From NCBI GenBank assembly GCA_003574845.1, contig NDHY01000002.1, positions 101,075-165,074 of the forward strand: 64,000 nucleotides of DNA, read 5' to 3'. Under the pieces are notes generated by a model. It worked only from the letters and a program-made list of their open reading frames with translations, ran no database searches and had not been told where the DNA came from. A program made the translations under genes and the position numbers. The stretch's first letter is position 1, and each line of letters begins with the position of its first letter. Of this stretch, positions 28,516 to 38,329 are shown piece after piece. Origin of the DNA: a candidate division NPL-UPA2 bacterium Unc8. GTDB taxonomy: Bacteria > NPL-UPA2.

Positions 28516-29544
28516 GTGCGTGTTGCCATGTGGTATAACAACCGAGATGTGCGGCTGGAAGAGATGCCGACGCCACAAATTGGTCCTGGTGAGCTACTGG
28601 TACGCGTAGTCGCCAGTGGTATCTGCGGCAGTGATGTGATGGAATGGTATCGCCTTGACAAGGCGCCACTGGTGCTGGGTCATGAGATTGGTGGTCAGAT
28701 TGTGGCTGTAGGCGACGGGGTGGAGGGCTACAAGGAGGGTGAGCGGGTCTCAGCCGCCCATCATGTCCCGTGCAACAAATGCCATTACTGCCTGAGCGGG
28801 CATCACACCGTCTGCGATACCCTTCGCCGAACGAATTTTGAACCCGGTGGCTTTGCCGAATACATTCGACTGCCAGCCATCAACGTGGAACGCGGGGTGT
28901 TTCTGCTGCCTGACGAAGTATCCTATGAAGAGGCGACATTTATTGAACCGATAGCTTGTGTCGTGCGGGGGCAAAGGCTGGCGCACATGCAACCGGGTCA
29001 TAGCGTGCTCATTATCGGTAGCGGTATTGCCGGGCTGCTCCATTTGCAATTAGCCCGCATGCTGGGGGCAAGCCGAGTGGTGGCTACAGACATCGTTGAC
29101 TACCGGCTAGAGACAGCACGACAGTTTGGGGCAGATGCTGTGTTCCACGCCGAAGAGGACTTGCCTGCTCGCCTGCGCCATGTCAATGATGGTCGACTCG
29201 CTGACCTGGTGATAGTATGCACTGGCGCAACATCAGCCATTGTTCAGGCGTTGCAATTGGTGGAGCGCGGAGGCACTGTTCTCTTCTTCGCACCAACAGG
29301 CCCAGGCATCACCATTCCAATCTCAGTGAATGAGCTTTTTTGGCGCAATGAGATAACCCTCACTACCTCCTACGCTGGCAGCCCTGCAGATTACGCAGCG
29401 GCGCTGGAACTGATTCAGGCTCGCCATATCCACGTGGGCGAGATGATTACCCATCGGCTAGGTCTGGCGGAGACAGAGTTAGGTTTCCAGCTCGTCGCCG
29501 ACGCCCAGAATTCCATCAAGGTGATTATTGAGCCCCAGAGATAG
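28516..29544 (+). CDS. Zinc-dependent alcohol dehydrogenase (MDR family)
   Basis: SGICGSDVMEW, LGHEIGGQIVAVG, CNKCHYCLSGHHTVCD; GTG start. Confidence 0.92.
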   Translation: MRVAMWYNNRDVRLEEMPTPQIGPGELLVRVVASGICGSDVMEWYRLDKAPLVLGHEIGGQIVAVGDGVEGYKEGERVSAAHHVPCNKCHYCLSGHHTVCDTLRRTNFEPGGFAEYIRLPAINVERGVFLLPDEVSYEEATFIEPIACVVRGQRLAHMQPGHSVLIIGSGIAGLLHLQLARMLGASRVVATDIVDYRLETARQFGADAVFHAEEDLPARLRHVNDGRLADLVIVCTGATSAIVQALQLVERGGTVLFFAPTGPGITIPISVNELFWRNEITLTTSYAGSPADYAAALELIQARHIHVGEMITHRLGLAETELGFQLVADAQNSIKVIIEPQR

Positions 29545-29589
29545 AAAGAAGCAACCTTCAGGATTGATTTCTGATAATAGAGAAGCAGC

Positions 29590-30519
29590 CTATAGTGTCT
29601 GCCACAGACTGATTGGGCGCAGGAAGTCTTCTATTTTTGCGGTTGCCACGCAGATTACCGTATCGGCGCCTCCATAGTAGACAAAGACCGTATCCCCGAT
29701 GAGGACTGCGCCGCAGGTAAATACTACATTTGGCACACTTCCGCAAAGCTCAAAGTCTTCTTCAGGCTCAAGTATCGGCTCGGGATGCCTGTAGATAATT
29801 CTGGTGGGGTCGTCAAGCGCAGTTATGAGATAACCAAGCCGATAGAATTTTTTCTTATCTACTCCATAATGAATTAAAAGCCAGCCATAATCTGTTTTTA
29901 TGGAAGGAGCACCGGTTCCTATTTTGAAATATTCCCATTTATATTGAGGAGAAAAAAGAATATTGGAATCATACCAATGACGCAAGTCCTCAGAATACGC
30001 TACCCACACATGCGGAGGTATGCGGTGATACATTACATACTGACCATTAAACCTGCCCGGGTAGATAACCGAACCTTTATTGTCCACACCCGGGAATGGA
30101 AAATACGGCTTGTTCCAGTTCCACTTGCACAATAAAAAGTCATCAATTTCTATACTGGTTATGGCAATCTGGATGCTTTTGTGAACTCTTACTCCCATCC
30201 CCGGAACTTCCCCAAAAGCCGTATAAGACATGTATATTCTATCTTCTACCACTGAAATTCTTGGGTCTTCGCAGCCAAGCTTGTCTATCTCGCCTTGAGG
30301 TGAATATATGGGGTCTTTAAGCCTTTCCTTGATGGAAAATCCATCTTCGCTCATAGCATATCCACATCGCGACACACCTTCTTTGCCTGAGCCCCTGTAA
30401 ATTATGTGCACTTTATTGTCAAGTGAAACCGCCGCACAGTTAAAGACACATTCTGATTCCCAGTCATTTTCCTTTATCGGACTGAGTATTGGATTTCCCT
30501 CATATCTTTTAAGTTTCAT
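29590..30519 (-). CDS. Glycoside hydrolase family 130-like (beta-mannoside phosphorylase family)
   Basis: GNPILSPIKENDWESECVFNCAAV, EDPRISVVEDRIYMSYTA, YYGGADTVICVA. Confidence 0.85.
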   Translation of the reverse strand: MKLKRYEGNPILSPIKENDWESECVFNCAAVSLDNKVHIIYRGSGKEGVSRCGYAMSEDGFSIKERLKDPIYSPQGEIDKLGCEDPRISVVEDRIYMSYTAFGEVPGMGVRVHKSIQIAITSIEIDDFLLCKWNWNKPYFPFPGVDNKGSVIYPGRFNGQYVMYHRIPPHVWVAYSEDLRHWYDSNILFSPQYKWEYFKIGTGAPSIKTDYGWLLIHYGVDKKKFYRLGYLITALDDPTRIIYRHPEPILEPEEDFELCGSVPNVVFTCGAVLIGDTVFVYYGGADTVICVATAKIEDFLRPISLWQTL

Positions 30520-31599
30520 TTATCCTCCTTCTTCTAAAGATTCAAACAACCCCACAAACTTTTTAGCTACATTCATTGCTGAATTTTCTTCAACATATTC
30601 TTTCGCATCCCTGATTACTTTCTTGCATCTTTCATCTTTTTCAAATGCACTTACGATAGATATCTTAAGCTCCCGGTCGTTTTCATATCGATAAACACTA
30701 TTGCCAAACATTTCAACGAAGGAAGACTCGAGCGCAACTATTGGACATCCCGAGCCAAGGCACTGAAAAGCGGTACTTGCTACCACTACTGTATCCGGTT
30801 TAGTTGGCTTATTGTAGAGGAGAAGGTCGGAGGCATACAAATATTGATAAAGCTTCTCAATGGATAGTTCTCCTTCGCGTATCTCTATTATTCCTCCTCC
30901 ATTTTTACTCTTAAGCGCCTGCCATTTTTTCAGAGACCCTTTATGTTTTGTAGCTATAACTACAAGCATTGGATGCTCTTTATTTATTTCCGTTAGAATG
31001 TCAAATTTATCTGCTCCGAACTCAGAGGCCGGTCCAAACAAAAATACAATTTTCTTATCAAGTGGCAGGTTTAGAACTTTACGGCTTTCCTTCGCATTAT
31101 TATTCCCGGGATTCCATGGAAAGCAAGGATATGGGATTATATGGATTATCCTTTCAGGATAGACGACTTTGAGAAAATCGCGGTATCTTTCGTCAAAACA
31201 AACTATTGCGTCCCAGTCAAATTGATAAAAATCAGGGTCTTCTTTTAGATTTCCATCATGAATTACAGCTATAGTTTTTGCTTTTTTCTTAATCTAATGA
31301 AAAATTCTGCCAAGATGGTCCAGCGGGAGCATGCCATGGTCTTCAGCTACAAAGAATTCATAGTCACTGGCAAGGAAAGGTGTAGTAAGAAGTTGAATAT
31401 TTTCGTCGGATGAAACAGTAAAACATCTTTTTACATAATCCTCATCTTCTCCTACTATTGCTGTCCCATGAAAGCTATCCTTAAAGAATGTTAAGACATT
31501 GATTTTATGACCAAGTTTCGCAAAACTTCTCCCAATTGACTCAGCATGTATTGAAGCACCGGAATCAGTATTCCACGCACCCATGATCGCTACCTTCAT
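30520..31599 (-). pseudogene. Glycosyltransferase interrupted by one in-frame TAG (31294-31296)
   Basis: 31599-31297 and 31293-30520 are in the same frame; ...LDHLGRIFH*IKKKAKTIAVIHDGNL...PLDKKIVFLFGPASEFGADKF... Confidence 0.75.
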
Positions 31600-31759
31600 A
31601 CTTTACTCTCCTAATATTTATCGCTACTGTGAAGCCAAAAATCCTCCGATAACTATCAAAAAGGAGTAAATGGCTCCCGCATCTACCCAAAACTCTTCTT
31701 CAAAAAATTGAGCAGGGTCTTTCATAAGCAATTATTCTATGTAGTATACCTGCTTTAAG

Positions 31760-32515
31760 TCAATCTCTTTTTACTTTTTCGTAAATAATCCTCAACCCTT
31801 TGAGAGCGAGGAGTTGGTCCACCTCATCTATTGCCGGGCACTCTCTGGCAATGAGAAGCGCCCATCCCCCTGTTGCGATAACATATGCTTCAGAGGAGAA
31901 CTCCACTTTCATTCTCTTTATAATTCCTGCAGCAAGTTCAGCGAAACCGTAAATAACACCAGACTGGATATTCGTTACTGTATCTCTGCCAATTACATTT
32001 TCAGGTGGTGACAACTCTACCTGCGGAAGAGATGCTGTTTTCTCATGCAGGGAGTCAAGTGACATCTTTATCCCGGGAGCGATGGCTCCACCCAGATATT
32101 CTCCTCTCATGGATACAGCAGAAAATGTCGTTGCCGTTCCAAAGTCAACAATAATGAGCGGGCGTCTATAGATATGATAAGCAGCAACAGCATTTACGAG
32201 ACGGTCAACTCCCACTTCCTCCGGCAGAGAGTATTTTACCTTCAAGCCCAAGTTCAGATTTGCTGTAACCAGAATAGGAGAAATGCGAAGATAATACTTG
32301 CTTACTCTGGTAAATATTTCTGTCAGGGAAGGAACGACAGAGGATATAATAATGGCGCTGATTTTACGAGGGGCAATCCATGCTAAGAGAGAATCTCTAC
32401 ATTGCAGCGCCGTTTTTTCTTTATTCGCAGGGAAGAAACAATGGTCACTCAGTTTCTCCTGTTCAAAAATTCCGAGATTTATAGTAGTATTTCCAATATC
32501 AATCGTTAGCAGCAT
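31760..32515 (-). CDS. coaX: Type III pantothenate kinase
   Basis: LLTIDIGNTTINLGIF, GVDRLVNAVAAY, VDFGTATTFSAV, GGAIAPGI. Confidence 0.95.
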   Translation of the reverse strand: MLLTIDIGNTTINLGIFEQEKLSDHCFFPANKEKTALQCRDSLLAWIAPRKISAIIISSVVPSLTEIFTRVSKYYLRISPILVTANLNLGLKVKYSLPEEVGVDRLVNAVAAYHIYRRPLIIVDFGTATTFSAVSMRGEYLGGAIAPGIKMSLDSLHEKTASLPQVELSPPENVIGRDTVTNIQSGVIYGFAELAAGIIKRMKVEFSSEAYVIATGGWALLIARECPAIDEVDQLLALKGLRIIYEKVKRD

Positions 32516-32547
32516 TTTTATACTCGTTCATCACAATGTGCAATTAC

Positions 32548-33438
32548 TTATGACGCTCCATATATCTTTAGATTCATATTTAGTATTGGAGCAGAATGAG
32601 TTAATGCCCCGACTGAAATCAGGTCTACTCCGGTGGCAGCAATTCGTCTTACATTTCTCAGGGTAATTCCTCCCGAAGCCTCCAAAAGAACTTTTTTGCC
32701 AATATGGTTAACGAATTCAACGGCTCTTTTTATCTGTCCGATGGTCATATTATCAAGCATTATTATATTCACTTCGGTTGCACAAGCTTCTTTAAGCTCT
32801 TTCAGGTTTCTTACCTCTACCTCTACCTTCATTCCCAGGGGAGCCTTCCTTAGCGCTAACTGCACAGTTTGCCCGATGTTACCCTCTCTTATATTGTGAT
32901 GATTGTTCTTAATTAGAATACCGTCATCAAGTCCCATGCGATGGTTGAGCCCTCCTCCTTTGCGAACAGCATATTTTTCCAGTATTCTCCAGCCGGGAGT
33001 GGTTTTGCGCGTATCGGTAATTTTTGCTTTATAGAGATTAACTGCTGATACGAATTTTGATGTAAGTGTAGCTATTCCGGAGAGATGCTGGAGAAAATTG
33101 AGCGCTGTTCGCTCAGCCGTCAGGATGGGCATTGCCGGGCCTCTCATCTCAACGATAATCTGCCCATTTTTAACCTTATCTCCATCCTTGACCTTTGTTT
33201 TAAATTTAATGCTTTCTCCCCTATTGACTGTTCTGAAAACCAGTTGAGCTACTTCTAACCCGGCAATTATTCCTTTATCTTTGACAATGATTGCCCCTAT
33301 CGCCTTATCTTGGGCTGAAATGATTGCTCTGGTAGTCAGGTCACCACGACCAATGTCTTCCGTTAGAACATCTTTTATCAATTGCCTTGTTTTGCTGTTC
33401 AAGTAAGGCTTTGCGCTTTTTCTTTTACTATTCATCAT
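32548..33438 (-). CDS. nadC: Nicotinate-nucleotide pyrophosphorylase (carboxylating)
   Basis: TEDIGRGDLTTRAI, DTRKTTPGWRILEKYAVRKGGGLNHRMGLDDGILIKNNH. Confidence 0.96.
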   Translation of the reverse strand: MMNSKRKSAKPYLNSKTRQLIKDVLTEDIGRGDLTTRAIISAQDKAIGAIIVKDKGIIAGLEVAQLVFRTVNRGESIKFKTKVKDGDKVKNGQIIVEMRGPAMPILTAERTALNFLQHLSGIATLTSKFVSAVNLYKAKITDTRKTTPGWRILEKYAVRKGGGLNHRMGLDDGILIKNNHHNIREGNIGQTVQLALRKAPLGMKVEVEVRNLKELKEACATEVNIIMLDNMTIGQIKRAVEFVNHIGKKVLLEASGGITLRNVRRIAATGVDLISVGALTHSAPILNMNLKIYGAS

Positions 33439-33548
33439 TAGCTTAATCCTACAACATTGAAGAAAATCTGTCCAGCAGAGAAAGAAAGAAAGAAGCTTGA
33501 CTTTTTTAAAAAAAAGTTTATTATTTGAAAGCACAGAAAAGAAAATAC

Positions 33549-33577
33549 TTGACAGGATTTTTATAAGTGGGTACAGT
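33549..33577 (+). promoter_or_regulatory. Sigma70-type promoter candidate upstream of OMP gene cluster
   Basis: TTGACA - 17 bp - TACAGT; a second TTGACT-16-TATTAT lies at 33497-33524. Confidence 0.45.
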
Positions 33578-33688
33578 AGTATCAACCGTAATTAACGGAC
33601 CAAAAAAGTCCCGGAGATAAGGAGGTGATAAATTCTGAGGGAAAGTGGTCTTTTTAAGGAGAAAAGATTAATAAAAGTGGAGGAAATG

Positions 33689-34405
33689 ATGAAAAAGATT
33701 TTAGTTGTAAGTGTAATGGTTCTCGGGTTGGTGACGCTTTCACCTTCCGCGCATGCTATTATCCCTGGCATTCCCGGCCTTGAGGACATGGGCATTGAAG
33801 TAAGAGCGGGATTGGAACATGCATCGCGCGACTGGGAGAGACCGGGTTTTAAAGGTGAAAGTACAACTCTTGGTCTCTTTGCTGAGCCAACTTTTGAGGT
33901 GATGGAAGGACTGGATGCCTATCTCAAGCTTGGAATGGCCAGCATTGAATTTAAGAGTGCCGGGGTAACCTTTGATGGAGGTATGGACCTTGGCTGGGGA
34001 CTCGGTGTAAAATATACTATGCCTCTTGATGGCCTCGGTCTACCCGGGATGGGCATAATAGAAGGAATGCCATTCGGCGAGGCATTAGAGGTGGGAGCCG
34101 GCTTTGAATACATAGCCCTCTCAAGTGATTATCGTGCAGTAAGAGGCTTTCCTGCCGGTAGCCTTAAGATAAGAGGGTGGAGACTGTCTCTTTTTGCCAG
34201 CGAGGATATGGGTATGTTTGTCCCTTATATAGGGTTAAGATACTCTGATATGGAGCTTAAGCGGGCAGCGGTGAGGTACGATGCTGCCGATAATTTTGGT
34301 ATCTTCCTCGGCGCTGACATTCCGATGGACTTCGCTAACATCAATGTTGAGATAGGCTTCCTTGATGAAACTTCTTTCAAGGTAGGAGCAAGCTTTGCCT
34401 TTTAG
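33689..34405 (+). CDS. Outer-membrane beta-barrel-like protein, paralog 1
   Basis: Signal peptide MKKILVVSVMVLGLVTLSPSAHAIIPGIPGLE, alternating strands, terminal Phe. Confidence 0.7.
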   Translation: MKKILVVSVMVLGLVTLSPSAHAIIPGIPGLEDMGIEVRAGLEHASRDWERPGFKGESTTLGLFAEPTFEVMEGLDAYLKLGMASIEFKSAGVTFDGGMDLGWGLGVKYTMPLDGLGLPGMGIIEGMPFGEALEVGAGFEYIALSSDYRAVRGFPAGSLKIRGWRLSLFASEDMGMFVPYIGLRYSDMELKRAAVRYDAADNFGIFLGADIPMDFANINVEIGFLDETSFKVGASFAF

Positions 34406-34432
34406 CTCCCCTGAGCAAGAGTTTCTATAAAG

Positions 34433-34469
34433 AAAAGGCAGGAAATTCTTCCTGCCTTTTCTTTTTTCT
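34433..34469 (+). terminator. Rho-independent terminator
   Basis: AAAAGGCAGGAA-attc-TTCCTGCCTTTT followed by a T-rich tract. Confidence 0.9.
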
Positions 34470-34478
34470 TGTCTTCTT

Positions 34479-34553
34479 GCGCCCGTAGCTCAGTCTGGAT
34501 AGAGCGGTGGCCTCCGGAGCCAGAGGTCGGAGGTTCAAATCCTCCCGGGCGTG
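34479..34553 (+). tRNA. tRNA-Arg (CCG)
   Basis: GCGCCCGTAGCTCAGTCTGGATAGAGCGGTGGCCTCCGGAGCCAGAGGTCGGAGGTTCAAATCCTCCCGGGCGTG; loop CTCCGGA. Confidence 0.92.
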
Positions 34554-34577
34554 CTACATATTTTACTGGAGAAGTAA

Positions 34578-35261
34578 ATGAAAAAAACAATTGTTATCTG
34601 GCTGTTGCTGATGGTGCTTTCCCCTGCCGCGCATGCCATCATTCCCGGGATTCCCGGCCTCCAGGACCCTATTAAGATGGAGTTGGAGATAAAGTTCACC
34701 GAAGATCGTGATTGGAAGAGGCCAGGCTCTGTAGAGGTAAGCACAGTTAGCCAATATTTTATCAAGCCAATATTTGAGGTGACGGAGAGATTAGATGTAT
34801 TCCTCAAGTTTGGAGTGGCTGATATTGATATACTCATTGCCAATGGCGGCATTGACTCTTCCTATGGAATTGGCATGAGGTACAATATGCCTCTTGATGG
34901 CTTCCTGCCCGTCGGCGAGGCATTAGAGGCAAGAGTTAGCCTTGAGTATACCAGTCTGTCAAGTGATGTTTTCCCAATGAGAGGGCATGCTGGTGGCGAC
35001 ATTAAGATAGCGGGGTGGGAACTGTCTTTCTCTCTCGGTATGGATATGGGTATGTTTATTCCTTATGCAGGGATAAGATACTCTGATATGACACTCAGTT
35101 GGACAGAATTTGGTACTACACCAATAAAGTGGGATGTTGCTAATCCCTTCGGGGTTATCCTCGGCGCCAACATCCCGAGAGGGGACCTTGCCGATATCAA
35201 TATTGAATTAGGTCTTCTTGATGGGACCTCTCTCAAGATGGAGACAGGCTTTGTCTTTTAG
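34578..35261 (+). CDS. Outer-membrane beta-barrel-like protein, paralog 2
   Basis: MKKTIVIWLLLMVLSPAAHAIIPGIPGLQDP...; shared motifs with paralog 1 (FEVTERLDVFLKFG, YNMPLDG). Confidence 0.7.
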   Translation: MKKTIVIWLLLMVLSPAAHAIIPGIPGLQDPIKMELEIKFTEDRDWKRPGSVEVSTVSQYFIKPIFEVTERLDVFLKFGVADIDILIANGGIDSSYGIGMRYNMPLDGFLPVGEALEARVSLEYTSLSSDVFPMRGHAGGDIKIAGWELSFSLGMDMGMFIPYAGIRYSDMTLSWTEFGTTPIKWDVANPFGVILGANIPRGDLADINIELGLLDGTSLKMETGFVF

Positions 35262-35276
35262 TTAAGGGAGAAAAGG

Positions 35277-36050
35277 ATGAAGAATGCATTAGTGATAGGT
35301 ATAATGGCTCTCGGGTTGGTGACCTTTTTCACTTCTGCACATGCTTTTATCCCCGGGCATGAGGGTGTCGACATCAGGGCAGGAATGGAATTGGAATATG
35401 GAGTGCGAGAACTTAAGTCATTACCCCCTGCCGTCCTACGGGATGCAAAGAGTGCTGTCGGGGCAGCTTCTATCAAATTAGCAATTGAGTCAAGAGAGGG
35501 ACTTAATGTCTTTCTTAGGTACGGGATAGCTAAAGTTGACATTGAATATGTAAAGTCCATTAAAAAGATTAAAGTCCAGGGGAAATGTGGCGAGACTCTT
35601 GGACTGGGTTTTAAGTGGTCTGCACCGATAACAGATGTAGGCATCCCGATTGAGGGTATGAGGGTAGGAGTTGGCTACGAATATCTAATTGTTATGAGTA
35701 GCATTGACAGAATAATTAAAGGAGGCATATCACGGCCCGCCCATCCTGATAGTAAGATAGAGATAAAAAAGCATGAGTTCTCTCTTTTTATCAGCGAAGA
35801 TTTAGATTTTCTCACTCTATATGTCGGTGCAAGATACTCTGTCATCCTGGATATGGAGATTAAAATACCTAAAAGGCCTGTCATAGACTTCGTTGCCAAA
35901 GAAAGACCCGGTATAATCATTGGAGCTGACATCCCTTTAGGCGACCTTCTCGGTGATATCATCCCGCTGCCGCTGGACATCAACCTTAACTTTGAGGTGG
36001 AAGCCCCCCATGAAGCGTCCATCAGATTTGGGGGAAGCATCGCTTTCTAA
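35277..36050 (+). CDS. Outer-membrane beta-barrel-like protein, paralog 3
   Basis: MKNALVIGIMALGLVTFFTSAHAFIPGHEG...; similar architecture. Confidence 0.65.
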   Translation: MKNALVIGIMALGLVTFFTSAHAFIPGHEGVDIRAGMELEYGVRELKSLPPAVLRDAKSAVGAASIKLAIESREGLNVFLRYGIAKVDIEYVKSIKKIKVQGKCGETLGLGFKWSAPITDVGIPIEGMRVGVGYEYLIVMSSIDRIIKGGISRPAHPDSKIEIKKHEFSLFISEDLDFLTLYVGARYSVILDMEIKIPKRPVIDFVAKERPGIIIGADIPLGDLLGDIIPLPLDINLNFEVEAPHEASIRFGGSIAF

Positions 36051-37126
36051 ATTACCATCTCCTCTATCTCTTGCGGCGAGCGGGTGAGCAGCTCAGCACC
36101 ATCTTTTTTGATGAGTAGGAGATTTTCAATGCGGACGCCGCCCCATCCCGGCAGGTAAATACCAGGTTCAATAGTGCAAATCATATCTTTGACAAGGAAG
36201 CCATCGCTTAAAGGACCAAGAGTGGGCTCCTCATGAACTGTAAGCCCTACTCCATGTCCAAGATTGTGCTGAAAGAATTTCCCAAAACTCTCACTCTCAA
36301 CCGCTGCTCTGGCGATGCCGTCTATTTTTCTTGTAGTAATACCTGCCTTAAGTTTTTTTAGCACCTTATTTTGGGAAGAGAGAACTATCTCATAAATTTT
36401 CTTTTGTCTTGCCGTTGGTTTTCCCAGAAAAACAGTGCGAGTCATATCGCTTGAGTAGCCGGCTACTACTGCTCCAAAGTCAAGGATAATCATTTCTCCT
36501 TTCTTAATTCTTTTGTCTGAGCTGCGGTGGTGAGGTTCCGCCGCATTCATCCCTGATGCCACAATTGGCATAAAAGAAACGGACTCTGCTCCATTCAGCC
36601 TCATCCAGCTTTCTAACTCCCAGGCAATTTCTTTCTCGCTGTGAGACTCCTTGATATATCCGACAATGTGACTGAATGCCCGGTCTGTGATATTCTGTGC
36701 CTGCTTGATAAGCTCTATCTCTTCAATATCCTTAATGCTGCGCAAACTTTCCGTCAGGTCAGTGGTAGGAATCAGAGTAATCCCTGTCAGATTTTGCTCT
36801 AACTTCTGATATCCTTGAATGGTGACTTCATTACTTTCAAATCCCAAATTTTTGATTGCCTCTTCCTTGCTGACCTTTGTGAGAGCACTGATGAAGTCTG
36901 AAGTTAAGCAGAGGACAGCAAGCCCCGCTGCCTCCTTTTCTGCCTGGAGGTAGTAACGGGAATCAATGAATAGGAATACTTTTTTTGAGGTGATTAGCAG
37001 CTTGCCGTCTGAGCCGGTAAAGCCACTGAGGTAACGTCCATTTTCCCGATTGATGATAAGGATGGCATTTAAGGAATCTCTGGCAAGGTGAGCGCGGATT
37101 TTCTCTATCCTTTTTTGATGATGCAT
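36047..37126 (-). CDS. Xaa-Pro peptidase family (M24)
   Basis: LDFGAVVAGYSSDMTRTVFLG, HNLGHGVGLTVHEEPTLGP, CTIEPGIYLPGWGGVRIEN. Confidence 0.93.
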   Translation of the reverse strand: MHHQKRIEKIRAHLARDSLNAILIINRENGRYLSGFTGSDGKLLITSKKVFLFIDSRYYLQAEKEAAGLAVLCLTSDFISALTKVSKEEAIKNLGFESNEVTIQGYQKLEQNLTGITLIPTTDLTESLRSIKDIEEIELIKQAQNITDRAFSHIVGYIKESHSEKEIAWELESWMRLNGAESVSFMPIVASGMNAAEPHHRSSDKRIKKGEMIILDFGAVVAGYSSDMTRTVFLGKPTARQKKIYEIVLSSQNKVLKKLKAGITTRKIDGIARAAVESESFGKFFQHNLGHGVGLTVHEEPTLGPLSDGFLVKDMICTIEPGIYLPGWGGVRIENLLLIKKDGAELLTRSPQEIEEMVI

Positions 37127-37153
37127 ATTGTTGGGCGGGAAAGAAGAAAAATA

Positions 37154-38134
37154 CTATGTGCCTTTCTTAATTATTCTGATTAAGCCTGAACAAGGAATAA
37201 TCTCAATGTGGGACTGTCCGCTCTTTCCTTTCTTCTCTATCTCATTTAGAAGCAAATTTACTCCTACCGAGTCAGATGCCATATGACCGGCAATGACGAC
37301 ATTGATATGATATTTTTCAGCTTCCTTTTTATGCGCTTCTTGTATGTGCATACCGATGATTGTCCCTATCCCGGCCTGAGAAAGTCTCTCATACATCTCC
37401 TGGGAGCCCGATGTCCCTCCAGTTATCTCCAGAGGGGCAGTCTTTCCGGCCCTCCTATCTTTGTCTCCCACAAAAATGCGGGGGCCGGCATTATGGCGAG
37501 CTGCTTCACTATACTCAGGGACACGCTTTAAAATCTCCACCACTTCTCCCACCGTTTCAGGTTTTTTTCTCTTAATAAGCCGATCAATAAATTGATAGAC
37601 GAGGTTGTCCGTTGGGGTATGAATGCAGAGCATAGAATACCCTAAGAGTTTAGCTGCATCTATTGCCCTGTTATGATTGATTGGGGCAACTGTCCGGGAA
37701 ATTTCGGCAATTCTCTTAGCAAGGATTCCCTCAGCTACATTTATGGGAATGCCATATCTATGCATCAATTCTTCCTGCAGATGCACTGCCTGGTCCAGCA
37801 CTGCTAAAGCCTTCCCCTCCGGATGGTGAGAGATGATGAGGTCAACTTCTTTCCCTTTTTGCGTGATGCGGTCAGCAAGTAGAATCTCTCCCACCCCTAT
37901 GTCAATTCCCACAAGAATCCGCTTGACCTCTTTATCCAGATCGCCGGTAAGAAATCGGGTGTCAGGATAAGGATTGCTCAGTTTTTCTCTGTCAAATTCT
38001 TTTTTTTCTTCTTTACTGAGCTTTTCATACCGCTTTTTCTCTCTCTCCAATTGTTTCTGCACTCCCTCCTTGCCGCGCGGGTCAGCAGTAACCCCCATCC
38101 TGATAGCCAATTCATAAATCTCTCTTACTGTCAT
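37154..38134 (-). CDS. NIF3-like protein
   Basis: DLIISHHPEGKAL, HTPTDN, MHIQEAHKKEAEKYHINVVIAGHMASDSVG. Confidence 0.7.
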   Translation of the reverse strand: MTVREIYELAIRMGVTADPRGKEGVQKQLEREKKRYEKLSKEEKKEFDREKLSNPYPDTRFLTGDLDKEVKRILVGIDIGVGEILLADRITQKGKEVDLIISHHPEGKALAVLDQAVHLQEELMHRYGIPINVAEGILAKRIAEISRTVAPINHNRAIDAAKLLGYSMLCIHTPTDNLVYQFIDRLIKRKKPETVGEVVEILKRVPEYSEAARHNAGPRIFVGDKDRRAGKTAPLEITGGTSGSQEMYERLSQAGIGTIIGMHIQEAHKKEAEKYHINVVIAGHMASDSVGVNLLLNEIEKKGKSGQSHIEIIPCSGLIRIIKKGT

Positions 38135-38204
38135 TTGTTTTTCCTCAATATCTGCAACAGTCTTCAGTCAACAGTTCACAGTTCACGGTTCTGACTTCTA
38201 ACTT

Positions 38205-38295
38205 CCAATCACTAATCACCAATTTAAGAACTAATTCAAAAGTTAAAAGTTAAAAGGCAAAAGTGCAAGTTAAAAGTTAAGACTTGACCCCTTTC
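38205..38295. repeat. Intergenic heptamer-mosaic repeat, copy 2
   Basis: Same as 25392-25475 but with one extra 7-nt unit (agttaaaagttaaaagg). Confidence 0.9.
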
Positions 38296-38329
38296 CTCCA
38301 TTCCTCCATTCCTCCATGAAGTTTCTGTC

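Noticed and set aside
31294-31296. TAG in glycosyltransferase as pyrrolysine
   Set aside because: No pyl genes in view and context is a sugar enzyme; a mutation or base error is far simpler.
33590-33640. Possible riboswitch in the leader of the first OMP gene (ccgtaattaacggaccaaaaaagtcccgg)
   Set aside because: Only short inverted repeats and no match to a recognised aptamer consensus.
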